A stretch of 64,000 nt of DNA from Streptomyces sp. NBC_01276. GTDB lineage: Bacteria; Actinomycetota; Actinomycetes; Streptomycetales; Streptomycetaceae. Under the pieces are notes generated by a model, which was given only the letters and a program-made list of their open reading frames with translations, was not told the DNA's origin and did not search any database. Positions 1 to 7,722 of this stretch are shown in pieces (position 1 is the stretch's first letter; each line of letters starts with the position of its first letter). Position numbers and translations under genes: made by a program. The stretch is from NCBI RefSeq assembly GCF_041435355.1, contig NZ_CP108445.1:4949-68948 (forward strand). Reading direction: 5' to 3'.

Positions 1-192
1 CTGCGGCTGGCCGCTGCGGTAGGCCTCGACCTGCTCCAAGTCCCACAGCAGCACCAGAGCACCCTCGGAGCTGACCGGTGAAGGGAAATCCTGCGCGTCG
101 TGCGGCTTGAGCCGACGGAATGTCGGCCACGTCATGCCAAGGGCTTCGGCAAGCTCTCGTCGGCCCACGGCGGTTCGTCCTGCACGGATCAT
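1..192 (-). CDS. Partial small HTH/excisionase-like protein
   Basis: Only the first 64 codons lie in the window; the gene runs off the left edge. The ATG at 192 has GGAGGAG just upstream, which fixes the start. The visible protein begins MIRAGRTAVGRRELAEALGM and continues with TWPTFRRLKP, which reads as a helix-turn-helix. A later WDLEQVEAYRSGQ segment resembles the hydrophobic strand and tail seen in excisionase or AlpA-like DNA-binding proteins. I infer a small regulator or recombination-directionality protein; the family is not proven because the C-terminus is missing. Confidence 0.65.
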   Translation of the reverse strand, partial: MIRAGRTAVGRRELAEALGMTWPTFRRLKPHDAQDFPSPVSSEGALVLLWDLEQVEAYRSGQPQ

Positions 193-1147
193 GGAACCTG
201 CTCCTCCAGAGAATGAGGCGCGTCGGCGCGCACCACGACGTGCGGGACCGCCAGGACGGCTCCACAGGCAGAAAAATGCTACCGCATCCAAGGAGCGCCG
301 TACGTGCGCATCCACCGCCCTTGACGCTATGCTCGCCCCGATGATGCACCGGGTTCTCTCGCGTGTGTTCTTCGGTAGGCCGGCGCCCTTGCCACCCGCC
401 AACGGCGGAATTGGGCGTCGGCCGCATTCATTTCACTTCCCGGCTCCCGCTCTGGTCCCTGCCCCGGCATCGCCAGCCCGCCGTCACCCGAGTCACTGCT
501 TCAACCCGACCCGCTCTCAACTTCGCCAGCAGCACCACCACCTGCAGCCGCCAACCATCCTGCCGACGTCCTGCTCCCCACCCGACCACCCCCCTGATCC
601 AGGACCGAAGCCCACGCACCCATTCCCCTTCCCCGCCCACCCCCACCTCTCTCTCCTCACCCGCGGCCTCAGGGGAAAGTCCGCCTACTCACCACCCGCC
701 AAAGGTCACCTGACCAGCGCACATCGCACCCTCACTCCAATTCCGCTTCCCCCCTTCTCTCCCCCTCCAACATCCCCCTACGCTTCCCCCGCCAACGTCC
801 CCCCATGGTTCCCCCCATGTGCGACACAGCCACCCACCCGGGCGGTCCAGGCGGTCCACGAGTCGAGAGCAACACGGCCGGCCCCCAGCCCCTGCCCCGA
901 TCGCCGCACGATCGCAGCGCAGCCCCGCCGGTGAACCAGCCGGCTGTTCCGCGACACTGGGCAGATGGACGAACGCCGCCCGCTGGGCACCGGCCCCCGC
1001 CCCTCTGCTCCCGCGCCCATGCCCTCAGCCGTGCGCCGGGCCCGACTTGCCGCCGAGGGATCCGAGGCGCCCGGCTCCTCCCCCGCCGAGCACAGCGACC
1101 GCGAGCACCGCAGCCGAGCGCGACGGACCCTGGGCCCCGGCAATACC

Positions 1148-1212
1148 CCGGACGGTGAGTGACCACTCGCAGGGTCAACCTCACCACTCACCCACCGGCT
1201 TCCTCACCGACG
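1148..1212. repeat. Direct repeat copy 1 (65 bp)
   Basis: This matches 1488-1552 except for three or four substitutions. It contains CCCACCGGCTTCCTCACC at 1191-1208, a form of the paired CTCACC element also found upstream of the tad, conjugation and right-end replication-like genes. Confidence 0.85.
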
Positions 1213-1487
1213 ACACTCACACTCCCCCGACAGCCGGACCAGCCTGGCAGCTGCCCGGCCGGTCCGGACAACGCGCTGACCAGGGCCGGGGACTGAAGCG
1301 GTGACTACAGAACCGCCAGTCACCGGCGCCGGAGCAGCATCACCGCAGCCGTCGTGTACAGGCCGCCCGTCCCGAGGGCGACCTGCGCGGGATCGGCCCA
1401 GCCCGGCGCCCACCGCACCAGCGCGGCCGCGCCGAGCATGAAAACGGCGCCGAGCGCCAGGACGAACAGGTTCCGCTGGCGCCGGAT

Positions 1488-1552
1488 CCGGACGGTGATT
1501 GACCACTCGCGGGGTCAACCTCACCACTCACCCACCGGCTTCCTCACCGACG
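1488..1552. repeat. Direct repeat copy 2 (65 bp)
   Basis: Second copy of the 1148-1212 repeat, 340 bp away in the same orientation, with the paired CTCACC element at 1531-1548. The sequence between the copies is unrelated to either flank, so this looks like a duplicated regulatory or recombination sequence rather than a gene duplication. Confidence 0.85.
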
Positions 1553-1629
1553 GCTCACACTTCCGCGGCAGCCGGCTTTGCCGCCCAGTGGCTGCCCCGC
1601 CGCTCAGGCATCAGCGAGCAGCACCCCTG

Positions 1630-2052
1630 CTACGCAACCGGCCTTGCCGCAGACGGTGGGGGCGCGGTGAAGTTCTTCTCGGCTTCGTACCAGTCGCGCA
1701 GCTCCCGGGCCGTGAAATAGGTGCCGCCCTCACGCACGATGCCCGCGGGAAAGGGCCGGCCTTGCTTCCGACCCCTGCTCTTGCGGTGACGGGCAGCGTC
1801 GTAACTCAGAGGAATGATCCCCATCTCGCACGCCTCCCGCAGCAGAAACAGCTTGGTCTCAGACTCGGGCCCAGCAGTCACCGGTCCGGTCCTGTCGGCG
1901 GTATCGGCGTTGCGTTGCTGCGCCAGCTGGACACGAACGCGGGATCCGGGTTCGGCGTGCAGCTCGATGTGCACGCTGTCGCATTCCGCAGCGTCGGGTG
2001 GGGTGTAGCGAACGGACAGGACCACGGGACCGCTCGCCTCCTGCAGAGTCAT
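1630..2052 (-). CDS. Hypothetical protein with C-terminal AlpA/excisionase-like motif
   Basis: 140 aa. I chose the internal ATG at 2052 because GGAGGGG lies just before it; the longer frame has no ribosome site. The N-terminal half has beta-strand character (GPVVLSVRYTPP, VHIELHAEPGSRVRVQL). The C-terminal part reads KQGRPFPAGIVREGGTYFTA followed by RELRDWYEAEKNF. That is the pattern of small DNA-binding proteins in which a proline-glycine wing precedes a W/Y-rich helix, similar to the partial gene at the left edge. Function unknown; a DNA-binding accessory protein is a reasonable inference. Confidence 0.6.
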   Translation of the reverse strand: MTLQEASGPVVLSVRYTPPDAAECDSVHIELHAEPGSRVRVQLAQQRNADTADRTGPVTAGPESETKLFLLREACEMGIIPLSYDAARHRKSRGRKQGRPFPAGIVREGGTYFTARELRDWYEAEKNFTAPPPSAARPVA

Positions 2053-2267
2053 GACCCCTCCAACGACCGAGCAGCACCTCCCGCTACCGGCCAAACCGGC
2101 GGCACCGCGAAGACGCCGTCAACAACAGGAATCCCCCCACCCGGCCCGCCGAGCGCACACCACCCTCCCTTCTCCAGGAACGCCCGGGGCGGTCCGGTAG
2201 GCGCTCAACGGCCCGCGCGGTGACCGGAGAAGCTGGCTCCCGCATCGCATCGAGTCGCGCTTGCCCC

Positions 2268-2562
2268 CTATGAGGTGATGGTGGTCTGGACGCCTCCGAC
2301 TGACGCCGCCCGGCGGCTCGCGGGCAGGCGCGAAACCGCATGGTCGACCCCGCACAGCAGGTCGGCTTCGGCAATGCCGTAGTGAGCCGACAGGCGGTCG
2401 AGGTCAGCCAGGGACCACGCAGAGCCCTGCCGGCGACGGACTGCTTCCTGGACACCTGCCCTGACTCAGCTTCAGCCCCGCGCCGAGGTCGGCCTGCGTC
2501 TCTCCCGTGGCGTACATCAGGGCAGCAACCGTGAGCTGCAGCAGGGCTTCTGCACTGGGCAT
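2268..2562 (-). pseudogene. Frameshifted small HTH regulator
   Basis: Three frames together give one protein. Frame one from the ATG at 2562 (RBS GGGAG) reads MPSAEALLQLTVAALMYATG and on to LGAGLKLSQG. A one-base shift gives QVSRKQSVAGRAL. A second shift gives WSLADLDRLSAHYGIAEADL and ends at a TAG at 2268. The joined protein has the LSQGQVSRKQ recognition helix of an XRE-type regulator and an LDRLSAHYGI tail. The two apparent single-base deletions mean an intact protein cannot be made as read. Confidence 0.7.
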
Positions 2563-2730
2563 ATGGGCATCTCCCATCAGTCATGAATTGGCTACATACC
2601 GGCCGGTGGGCCACTGAATGACCCATGCCCCAACCGCAAGCCCCACACGCCCCCCTGAGCGCCTCGCGGAGATCACCCCGACCTTGGGGGCAACTTCCGC
2701 TTCCGGGGCGCTCAGCGGGCCGCGTAGCGG

Positions 2731-4335
2731 CTAGAACGGGGCTGTGGCGGGCCGGTCCTGCGACTGCTGGGCGTAGGCGGCCAACTCCGGGTACTCCCGG
2801 GCCAGCTGCTCGCGCAGCCGGCGGGTCTCCTCCGCCTCGGCCGTCCGCCGGGCCCGTACGGCAGCGTCTCGGGCCACTTCCCGCTCGGTGTGCTCGGTGT
2901 ACGCGTCGTCCAGCATCTGCGCCCACTTTGCGGCCACCCTGGCCCGCTCCGCCTGCGCGGCGTACTCGGCCTCGGCCGCGGCCCGCAGGCCCGCCGTCGC
3001 CCGCTCGATCTGCCCGGCCTCGACCTCCGCGTGGCACTTCCAGCACAGGCCGTCCTCCGGCCTCGGTCCGTGCCCGGTCGCGTCGCAGTCCTCGCCCTGG
3101 CAGTCCCACCACACCGGCGCCGGGCCGGCCTCCCGCGGACCGGGCACCAGGCCCTGACGCCGGTCGGCCTTCCGGTCCGCCCGCCGCTGCTCGCACGCCG
3201 GGCACGCCGTGTCACGGTCGATCGTCACCCCGTCCTCGCACATCGGGTCCGGGCAGTCCGTCGACGGACGCACCAGGCCCACCGCGACCCCGACCGGGGA
3301 GCCGATGCCCGGCCCGCCCTCGGCCAGAGCCTCCCGGTAGCCGTGCGCCCACCACCGGCGCTCCACCCGCGCCGCCAGCTGCTCCGCGGTCCGCCCGCCG
3401 TCCAGCGCGGCCAGGATCGCGTCCCGCAGCACCGCCGGCCGATACTTCGGCAGCAGCGCGACCAGGGCCTCGGGCCAGGAAGCCTCCACCCGGGCCACCG
3501 CGGCGGCTTGCTCACGCGACATCCGCGCCCCGGGCTTGTCGTCCTTCCCCGACCGCGAACCCCGGTTCGGCGCGGCAGCGTCGGAGGACGCGGCGAAGCC
3601 GCCCCCGCCCTCTCGCGCGCCACCACCGGAAGAAGGCCTACGGCCGTCACCACCGGGATTCTTGGGTTCTGGAGAGGGGCTATGGACAGGGCTATAGACA
3701 TTGGGCAGCACCGGTGCTGCCACCGTGGCAGCACCGGTGCTGCTGTAGGTGGCAGCACCGGTGCTGCCACCTACGGAATCCTGAGATTCCTCAGCACCCG
3801 ATCCTGAGGAGTTGCCCGGCTCCTGTTCGGCATCCCGCTGGGCGTGCAGTTTCTTCGTGCTGACCCCCTTGGTCACGCCGCCCTTGCGGACGTGGCCAGC
3901 AGCCCGCTTCGCTGCTCGCCGCTCCTCGATGCGCGCCTTCGCAACGTCGGCCGCGATGGCACCTGGAGGTAGCGGGTCGACCCATTCACCATGGCCCGCG
4001 TACATCAGAGGGGCGTCGTGCAGCTCATAGACGTTGGCGTCGTGCAGCTTCGGATTGTCAGGGCTCGGCCTCTCATGGATGGTCCACATGCCGGCGACCT
4101 CCCCCTCGAAGAGGGTGCGGTCCAAGGTGGACAGGGAGCAGCCCAGCTGACGGGCGAGCTCCGGCCGGTACGGCCGCCCTCGCCGGGTGTTCCGAGTGTG
4201 GGTGTCCGCATACGAGACCAAGATCCCGTAGAGAGTTCGCACGTTCGTGGAGTACCGGGGGTCACACATCCACCGGTTGCACGACTGGCCGAAGGGCAGG
4301 TTCCCTCCTCGCCGCACCTCCGGGTACAGGCTCAC
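2731..4335 (-). CDS. Large winged-helix-like plasmid protein with zinc-binding Cys cluster
   Basis: 534 aa from the GTG at 4335, chosen for the GAGGA six bases upstream. Residues about 20-90 (YSTNVRTLYGILVSYADTHT, then RPELARQLGCSLSTLDRTLF) read as a winged-helix domain that follows a RepL-like or primosome-initiator-like pattern. A low-complexity Ser/Gly/Ala linker follows. The C-terminal half has a DALAxALDGGRTAEQLAARV-type helical segment, then eight or more cysteines (CPDPMCEDG, CPACEQR, CQGEDC, CWKCH) likely to bind zinc. It ends in an Ala/Glu/Arg-rich helix. A role in replication initiation is an inference, supported by the palindromic repeats inside the gene. Confidence 0.7.
   Translation of the reverse strand: MSLYPEVRRGGNLPFGQSCNRWMCDPRYSTNVRTLYGILVSYADTHTRNTRRGRPYRPELARQLGCSLSTLDRTLFEGEVAGMWTIHERPSPDNPKLHDANVYELHDAPLMYAGHGEWVDPLPPGAIAADVAKARIEERRAAKRAAGHVRKGGVTKGVSTKKLHAQRDAEQEPGNSSGSGAEESQDSVGGSTGAATYSSTGAATVAAPVLPNVYSPVHSPSPEPKNPGGDGRRPSSGGGAREGGGGFAASSDAAAPNRGSRSGKDDKPGARMSREQAAAVARVEASWPEALVALLPKYRPAVLRDAILAALDGGRTAEQLAARVERRWWAHGYREALAEGGPGIGSPVGVAVGLVRPSTDCPDPMCEDGVTIDRDTACPACEQRRADRKADRRQGLVPGPREAGPAPVWWDCQGEDCDATGHGPRPEDGLCWKCHAEVEAGQIERATAGLRAAAEAEYAAQAERARVAAKWAQMLDDAYTEHTEREVARDAAVRARRTAEAEETRRLREQLAREYPELAAYAQQSQDRPATAPF
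3704..3768. repeat. Three iterated palindromes, GGCAGCACCGGTGCTGCC
   Basis: Perfect or near-perfect copies start at 3704, 3727 and 3751, a spacing of 23 and 24 bp. Copies one and three are complete 18-bp palindromes; copy two has 17 matching bases. They lie in the linker of the 2731-4335 coding sequence, where they encode a repeated STGAAT/AAPVLP-type peptide. Helically spaced repeats inside a putative initiator gene resemble iterons. Confidence 0.8.
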
Positions 4336-4712
4336 CTGACATCCTCGGTCGCGAAGACCACCTGGAGCTCTGCAAGGAATGGCGCTGCGACCAGAACAGC
4401 GATCTTGCTGCCTGTGAGTCGCCGCCACGGCGCAGTGGTCGTGGACGAGTAAACGTGCAGGTCATGCACGGAAGGTCTCCCCGTGATCGGGGAGTCGCGG
4501 ACAGCGAATGTGACCAGACCGGGCCCCTGGAGTGGTGGCCCCTGTGTGACGGGCCACGTATTCTGGGGTACTGGTGACCACGAGGGCCCTTGGGCCCACG
4601 GGCATCACCCCGGCGAGGTCACCTCACCGGACACGACTCGGGCTCTGGAAAGGTAGCGAGTCGGTTGCTGTACGAGGCCGTTCCTGTTGGCGCAGGGGCG
4701 GCCTCAGCAGTT
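4336..4712. promoter_or_regulatory. Leader of the 2731-4335 gene
   Basis: A 377-bp stretch without a gene. It holds a hairpin at 4477-4494 (CTCCCCG, TGAT loop, CGGGGAG) that would lie in the 5' leader of the minus-strand gene starting at 4335. It also holds a GGGCCC-TTGGGCCC dyad near 4587. No clear -35/-10 pair could be assigned. Confidence 0.4.
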
Positions 4713-4973
4713 TTATGAACTTGTCGGAGTGGTAGGGCGATGGACCAGGCTCTTGAGGAGATGGCTGTAAGCCTTCCGCCGGACACCGCGTGGCTCTGCG
4801 ACGCCAGTCTCCCAACGAGCGACCTGGACGCGTCCTACGCCAACAGCCGTCGCCACCTGCTGCTGAGTCAGACCAGCAGCGCGGCGCAACGCGCCCCGTT
4901 CCTCAACGGCTGGCAGCCAGACCGCCTCGTGGAGCAGATCCTCCACCACTGAAAGGCGTGCTTGATCGATCAT
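4713..4973 (-). CDS. XRE-family helix-turn-helix regulator
   Basis: 86 aa; ATG at 4973 with GGAGG eight bases upstream. The frame could open three codons earlier at a GTG, but that codon overlaps the ribosome site. The core GALRRAAGLTQQQVATAVGV followed by GRVQVARWETGVAEPRG is a textbook XRE helix-turn-helix with the conserved Gln and Trp-Glu positions. It has no sensor domain. It lies between a GntR regulator and the putative replication gene, so a plasmid housekeeping repressor is a reasonable guess. Confidence 0.8.
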   Translation of the reverse strand: MIDQARLSVVEDLLHEAVWLPAVEERGALRRAAGLTQQQVATAVGVGRVQVARWETGVAEPRGVRRKAYSHLLKSLVHRPTTPTSS

Positions 4974-5072
4974 CAGATCCACCTCCGGTGCCTGATCTTC
5001 GAAAAAGATACACCCTGGCTACAGTGCGCCCTCCGTATCGGCGTCGGCGAGTTGCGGCACGACAAGCACCTA

Positions 5073-5828
5073 TCAGGTGCCAGACAGGGGCAAATTGTCA
5101 TAGGTGAACTTCAGCCGGTCAGCGGGGGCAACTGCGCGCAGAACCTCCAAGGCCCGGCCCTGGGTGTCGTGGGTGAGGCGCTCCAGGGCGATCACCCACA
5201 CGCGGCCGCCGATCCGCAACTGAGCAGCTTCATCCTCTGTAGGCGGGCGGGCTTCGACGGTCTCACTGGCACGGGCAGGCTTGTGCCCAGCATGGGTGAG
5301 GGCTCCGTAGACCCCGCCGTCGACCTTGCCATCTCTGTCGAGCCCCGCAGCCTCGGCGATCGGCGCCGGATACCAAGCATGCTGAAGCTGGACAACATCG
5401 GACGGCAGGATGACGGCCTGGCGTACGCGGTAGACGAGCTCGTCACCTTCGATGAGTCCTAGAAGCCCCGCCAGACCAGCGTCCGCGTGGACGCGCTCCA
5501 CGGAGACGAACTGCATGTGTCCGTCAAGCCCGAGAGCTGCCGTGGCGGATTCCCACGGGCCCGCGGGCCCGCCTGGCGCCAGCACCTGCCCGTACCTGCT
5601 CAGGGGCAAGGCAACCGAGCTGGTCGAGCGAACGATGGTGCCGGCGCGCTTTGACGAGAAGACCAGCCCCTCGTCCGCCAGGGATCCAATCGCCTTGGTC
5701 ACCGTTGCCTTCGAAACGCCGTACTCGGCCACGAGCTGCGCATTCGTGGGCAACTTGGCACCCACTGCGTACTCCCCCGCCGCGATACGCCGGCGCAGCT
5801 CGTCGGAGAGATCTCCCGAACTGGTCAT
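5073..5828 (-). CDS. GntR-family (HutC-type) transcriptional regulator
   Basis: 251 aa. Residues about 1-65 (LSDELRRRIAAGEYAVGAKL, PTNAQLVAEYGVSKATVTKA, AGTIVRS) are a GntR winged helix. The remainder (GDELVYRVRQAVI, VQLQHAWYPAPIAEAAG, VWVIALERLTHDTQGRALE) has the layout of a UTRA effector-binding domain. It is divergent from the spread-type operon that starts at 6070. Two CCTAGG-centred dyads lie in the shared promoter region. By analogy with the KorSA/KorA repressors of Streptomyces plasmids, I infer that it represses that operon and itself. Confidence 0.85.
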   Translation of the reverse strand: MTSSGDLSDELRRRIAAGEYAVGAKLPTNAQLVAEYGVSKATVTKAIGSLADEGLVFSSKRAGTIVRSTSSVALPLSRYGQVLAPGGPAGPWESATAALGLDGHMQFVSVERVHADAGLAGLLGLIEGDELVYRVRQAVILPSDVVQLQHAWYPAPIAEAAGLDRDGKVDGGVYGALTHAGHKPARASETVEARPPTEDEAAQLRIGGRVWVIALERLTHDTQGRALEVLRAVAPADRLKFTYDNLPLSGT

Positions 5829-5855
5829 GCGCTTCCACCTCCCATTCAGGTCACA

Positions 5856-5877
5856 CCTTATCGCCTAGGCGTTATTG
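5856..5877. promoter_or_regulatory. Candidate GntR operator 1
   Basis: Dyad centred on CCTAGG with flanks TTATCG and CGTTAT; its right half overlaps the -35 box at 5875. It shares its core and GGC-TAA half-site pattern with the second site at 5904-5925. Confidence 0.65.
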
Positions 5878-5903
5878 ACAACAGTCGGGCACCCAGGCAT
5901 TCT
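5875..5903 (+). promoter_or_regulatory. Promoter for the 6070-8756 operon
   Basis: Consensus TTGACA at 5875-5880, a 17-base spacer and CATTCT at 5898-5903. The promoter is bracketed by two palindromic sites, which fits simple steric repression. Confidence 0.55.
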
Positions 5904-5925
5904 CGTTAATGCCTAGGCAATAACG
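5904..5925. promoter_or_regulatory. Candidate GntR operator 2
   Basis: CGTTAATG-CCTAGG-CAATAACG with seven of eight flank bases in dyad symmetry. It starts directly after the -10 box. Confidence 0.7.
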
Positions 5926-6069
5926 AAGCGGCTGCCGCTTCGGTCCAGGTTTCATGCCCGCCTGCAAACGCAGGTGCCCGGCCGGTGAGGACACACCGGC
6001 CGGGCGGCGGAGCGCGGGGTTCCAGCCCCGCGCCCGCTGTCGGGTGGTCCGCTGTGAGAGGACGCCGAC

Positions 6070-6276
6070 GTGGCGATGGTGACAGAGGTAATGCACAGGT
6101 GGCGGCTGCGGCGCAGTGTGCGCTGCGCTGCGGTCCGGAGTCGGACGGTTCTGCCGTCCGGGTTCTGCACCGCGGCGCTCGCCGTGCCGGCCCAGGCGGC
6201 GCCGGAGGCGCTGGCCCTGGGTGGGGATGAGCTGCGGGTGCGGGCCGGTCTGCGGGCCCTGGGGGTCGAGCTGTGA
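6070..6276 (+). CDS. Small basic hypothetical protein, first gene of the spread-type operon
   Basis: 68 aa from the GTG at 6070 (AGAGGA seven bases upstream); an ATG two codons later is an alternative. The N-terminus is Arg-rich (MHRWRLRRSVRCAAVRSR), then Ala/Leu-rich. Its stop overlaps the next start (GTGA). No family recognised. Position and coupling suggest co-translation with the membrane proteins that follow. Confidence 0.5.
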   Translation: MAMVTEVMHRWRLRRSVRCAAVRSRTVLPSGFCTAALAVPAQAAPEALALGGDELRVRAGLRALGVEL

Positions 6277-6554
6277 GTGCCGTAGAAGGGGGGACCCCGC
6301 TGGCGGCGGACTGGTTGGACCGGTTGTGGGAGTACGCGGACCTGGCCCCCGCTCCGGCGGTGCGTCGGGAGCGGTCGGGCGGGCCGACCTGCACGGCCGT
6401 GGACCCCACGATGGTCTTCCCGGAGCCGCAGGAGTTGACCCCGGTGGAGCGTGAGGCGCCGAGGGTGTGCGTCGGCTGCCTGGTACGCGACCTGGGCTTG
6501 GCCGTCGTCTCGGTGTTCAACTTGTACTGGGCCGTGGCGAAGGCGGGTCTGTAA
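6273..6554 (+). CDS. Small hypothetical protein
   Basis: 93 aa, overlapping both neighbours (GTGA at its start, TAATG at its end). The N-terminal part is acidic and Pro-rich. There is a CVGC pair near residue 70 and a hydrophobic C-terminus (LGLAVVSVFNLYWAVAKAGL) that could be one membrane helix. Not recognised; a membrane-associated accessory of the transfer/spread operon is inferred from the gene order only. Confidence 0.6.
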   Translation: MSAVEGGTPLAADWLDRLWEYADLAPAPAVRRERSGGPTCTAVDPTMVFPEPQELTPVEREAPRVCVGCLVRDLGLAVVSVFNLYWAVAKAGL

Positions 6555-7261
6555 TGCGCCGCCGCCCGATCGAGCCGACCGTGATCATTCCGCCGCGGGC
6601 CGGGGGAGGAGACCCCCCGCCCCCCGCCCCACCCGCCCCGCCGACCGAGCCGCCGGCCGAGTGGTACGACGCTCCGGCGGACCCTCCGGCGGCCGGAGGG
6701 ACGCTCGTCGTCCGCGAGTCCGTGTACGTCGAGCACCACTACATCGAGGCGCCCCCGGCCGAGGCCCAGGCCAAGGCCAAGCAGCCCGGCTGGTACTCGA
6801 AGAACCCCCGGATCCGGTTCACCGCCTTCAACCTCTCGGCGGGGATGGTCGGCCTCTCGCTGATGACCACGTTCGGCGGTGGCGTGGACCTGCTCGCACG
6901 GGTGGCTGCGGACCCGGTCCCTATGTCGACCACGGTCGTCACCGTCGTTGCCGCTGCCGCCGGGTGGAAGTGCTGCCGCGTCTTCCGCCCCATCGGTCCG
7001 ATCGGTGGCGCGATCGTGGCCGCCTACTGGGGGCAGGGCACCAGCCCGTTGCTGGCCGACCTGTACGCCGACGCCGGGAAGGGGCCGGGGCTGATCGCCC
7101 CGCTCGCCGTCTCAGCCGGCGCCGCACTCGCCTGCTGGTTCTTCATCGACCGTCGCCCCCAGATCCGCCGTTGGCCCCTCTCCGCCCGGTGGGTCGCGCG
7201 GATCCCGCTCGCCGGTGTCGTCCTCTCCTGCCTCCTCTACACCTCCTGGAAGGCCTCATGA
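6554..7261 (+). CDS. Polytopic membrane protein, SpdB-like
   Basis: 235 aa. The first 90 residues are cytoplasmic-looking and Pro-rich (GGGDPPPPAPPAPPTEPPAE). About five hydrophobic segments follow (FNLSAGMVGLSLMTTFGG, VVTVVAAAAGW, PIGPIGGAIVAAYWG, LIAPLAVSAGAALACWFF, IPLAGVVLSCLLYT). The ATG overlaps the previous stop, and its own TGA overlaps the next ATG. Similar membrane proteins form the spread clusters of Streptomyces plasmids; assignment to SpdB rests on topology and context, not on a motif. Confidence 0.65.
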   Translation: MRRRPIEPTVIIPPRAGGGDPPPPAPPAPPTEPPAEWYDAPADPPAAGGTLVVRESVYVEHHYIEAPPAEAQAKAKQPGWYSKNPRIRFTAFNLSAGMVGLSLMTTFGGGVDLLARVAADPVPMSTTVVTVVAAAAGWKCCRVFRPIGPIGGAIVAAYWGQGTSPLLADLYADAGKGPGLIAPLAVSAGAALACWFFIDRRPQIRRWPLSARWVARIPLAGVVLSCLLYTSWKAS

Positions 7262-7722
7262 ACGTGCAGCTTGCCACCGAGACCGTGATCGCTGCGGGGC
7301 CCATCCTCGGTCAGGTCGGCGTCCCCGCCATCGCGATGGCGGACGGCATCTACCTCTTCCTCGGGCTGCGCGGTGCCAAGCGGGTGTCCCTCACCCGCGA
7401 CAAGGCCGCCAACATGGGAGCCGTCTTCGGTGCCCTCGGGACCGCCGCCGGAGGCACGCTCGCCCAGGCCGTCCAGGGTCTCGGCAAGGTCCCCACGAGC
7501 ATTTTCGACGGCGTCGGACAGTCCCTCTCCGGCGGTGACTTCGGACTCGCTGGTGCGGCGCTGATCCTCGGGATCGTCACGTACGTCCCCGACTGGAAGA
7601 AGCTCTCGATCCCCGCTTTCGGCGGGATCGGGCTCGGGTCGACCGCCGTCGCAGTCGGAGGCCTGTACCTGATCGTCAACAACGTCCTGATCATGGTGGC
7701 CCGAGGGCTGGGGGCACTGTGA
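7258..7722 (+). CDS. Gly/Ala-rich membrane protein of the spread-type operon
   Basis: 154 aa, starting at an ATGA overlap. Hydrophobic stretches include GPILGQVGVPAIAMADGIYL, GAVFGALGTAAGGTLAQAV, FGLAGAALILGIVTYV and TAVAVGGLYLIVNNVLIMVA, giving roughly four helices. Short polar loops contain a KRVSLTRDKAANM segment. No enzyme motif is present. Translational coupling on both sides suggests a membrane complex with the flanking proteins. Confidence 0.65.
   Translation: MNVQLATETVIAAGPILGQVGVPAIAMADGIYLFLGLRGAKRVSLTRDKAANMGAVFGALGTAAGGTLAQAVQGLGKVPTSIFDGVGQSLSGGDFGLAGAALILGIVTYVPDWKKLSIPAFGGIGLGSTAVAVGGLYLIVNNVLIMVARGLGAL

Larger units (their letters stand above)
193..1629. other. Gene-poor stretch with strong strand asymmetry and a 65-bp direct repeat
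   Basis: No convincing gene was found here. From about 370 to 830 the plus strand is very rich in C and T (runs such as CCCCCCTTCTCTCCCCCTCC), so the long open frames are compositional artefacts. The right half carries a near-identical repeat at 1148-1212 and 1488-1552. On the minus strand, the open frame from 1514 to 1320 would encode a two-helix membrane segment (LFVLALGAVF, then GGLYTTAAVMLL), but it has no start codon upstream. It may be the decayed tail of a membrane-protein gene. Confidence 0.5.

Noticed and set aside
107..934. 275-aa plus-strand open frame
   Set aside because: Proline/serine/arginine-rich translation of C-rich DNA, no ribosome site, and it overlaps a supported minus-strand gene at 107-192.
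1320..1514. Two-helix membrane protein on the minus strand
   Set aside because: No start codon upstream of the hydrophobic region; kept only as a note in the gap description.
2625..3863. 412-aa plus-strand frame
   Set aside because: Antisense to the well-supported 2731-4335 gene; its composition is that of an antisense frame.
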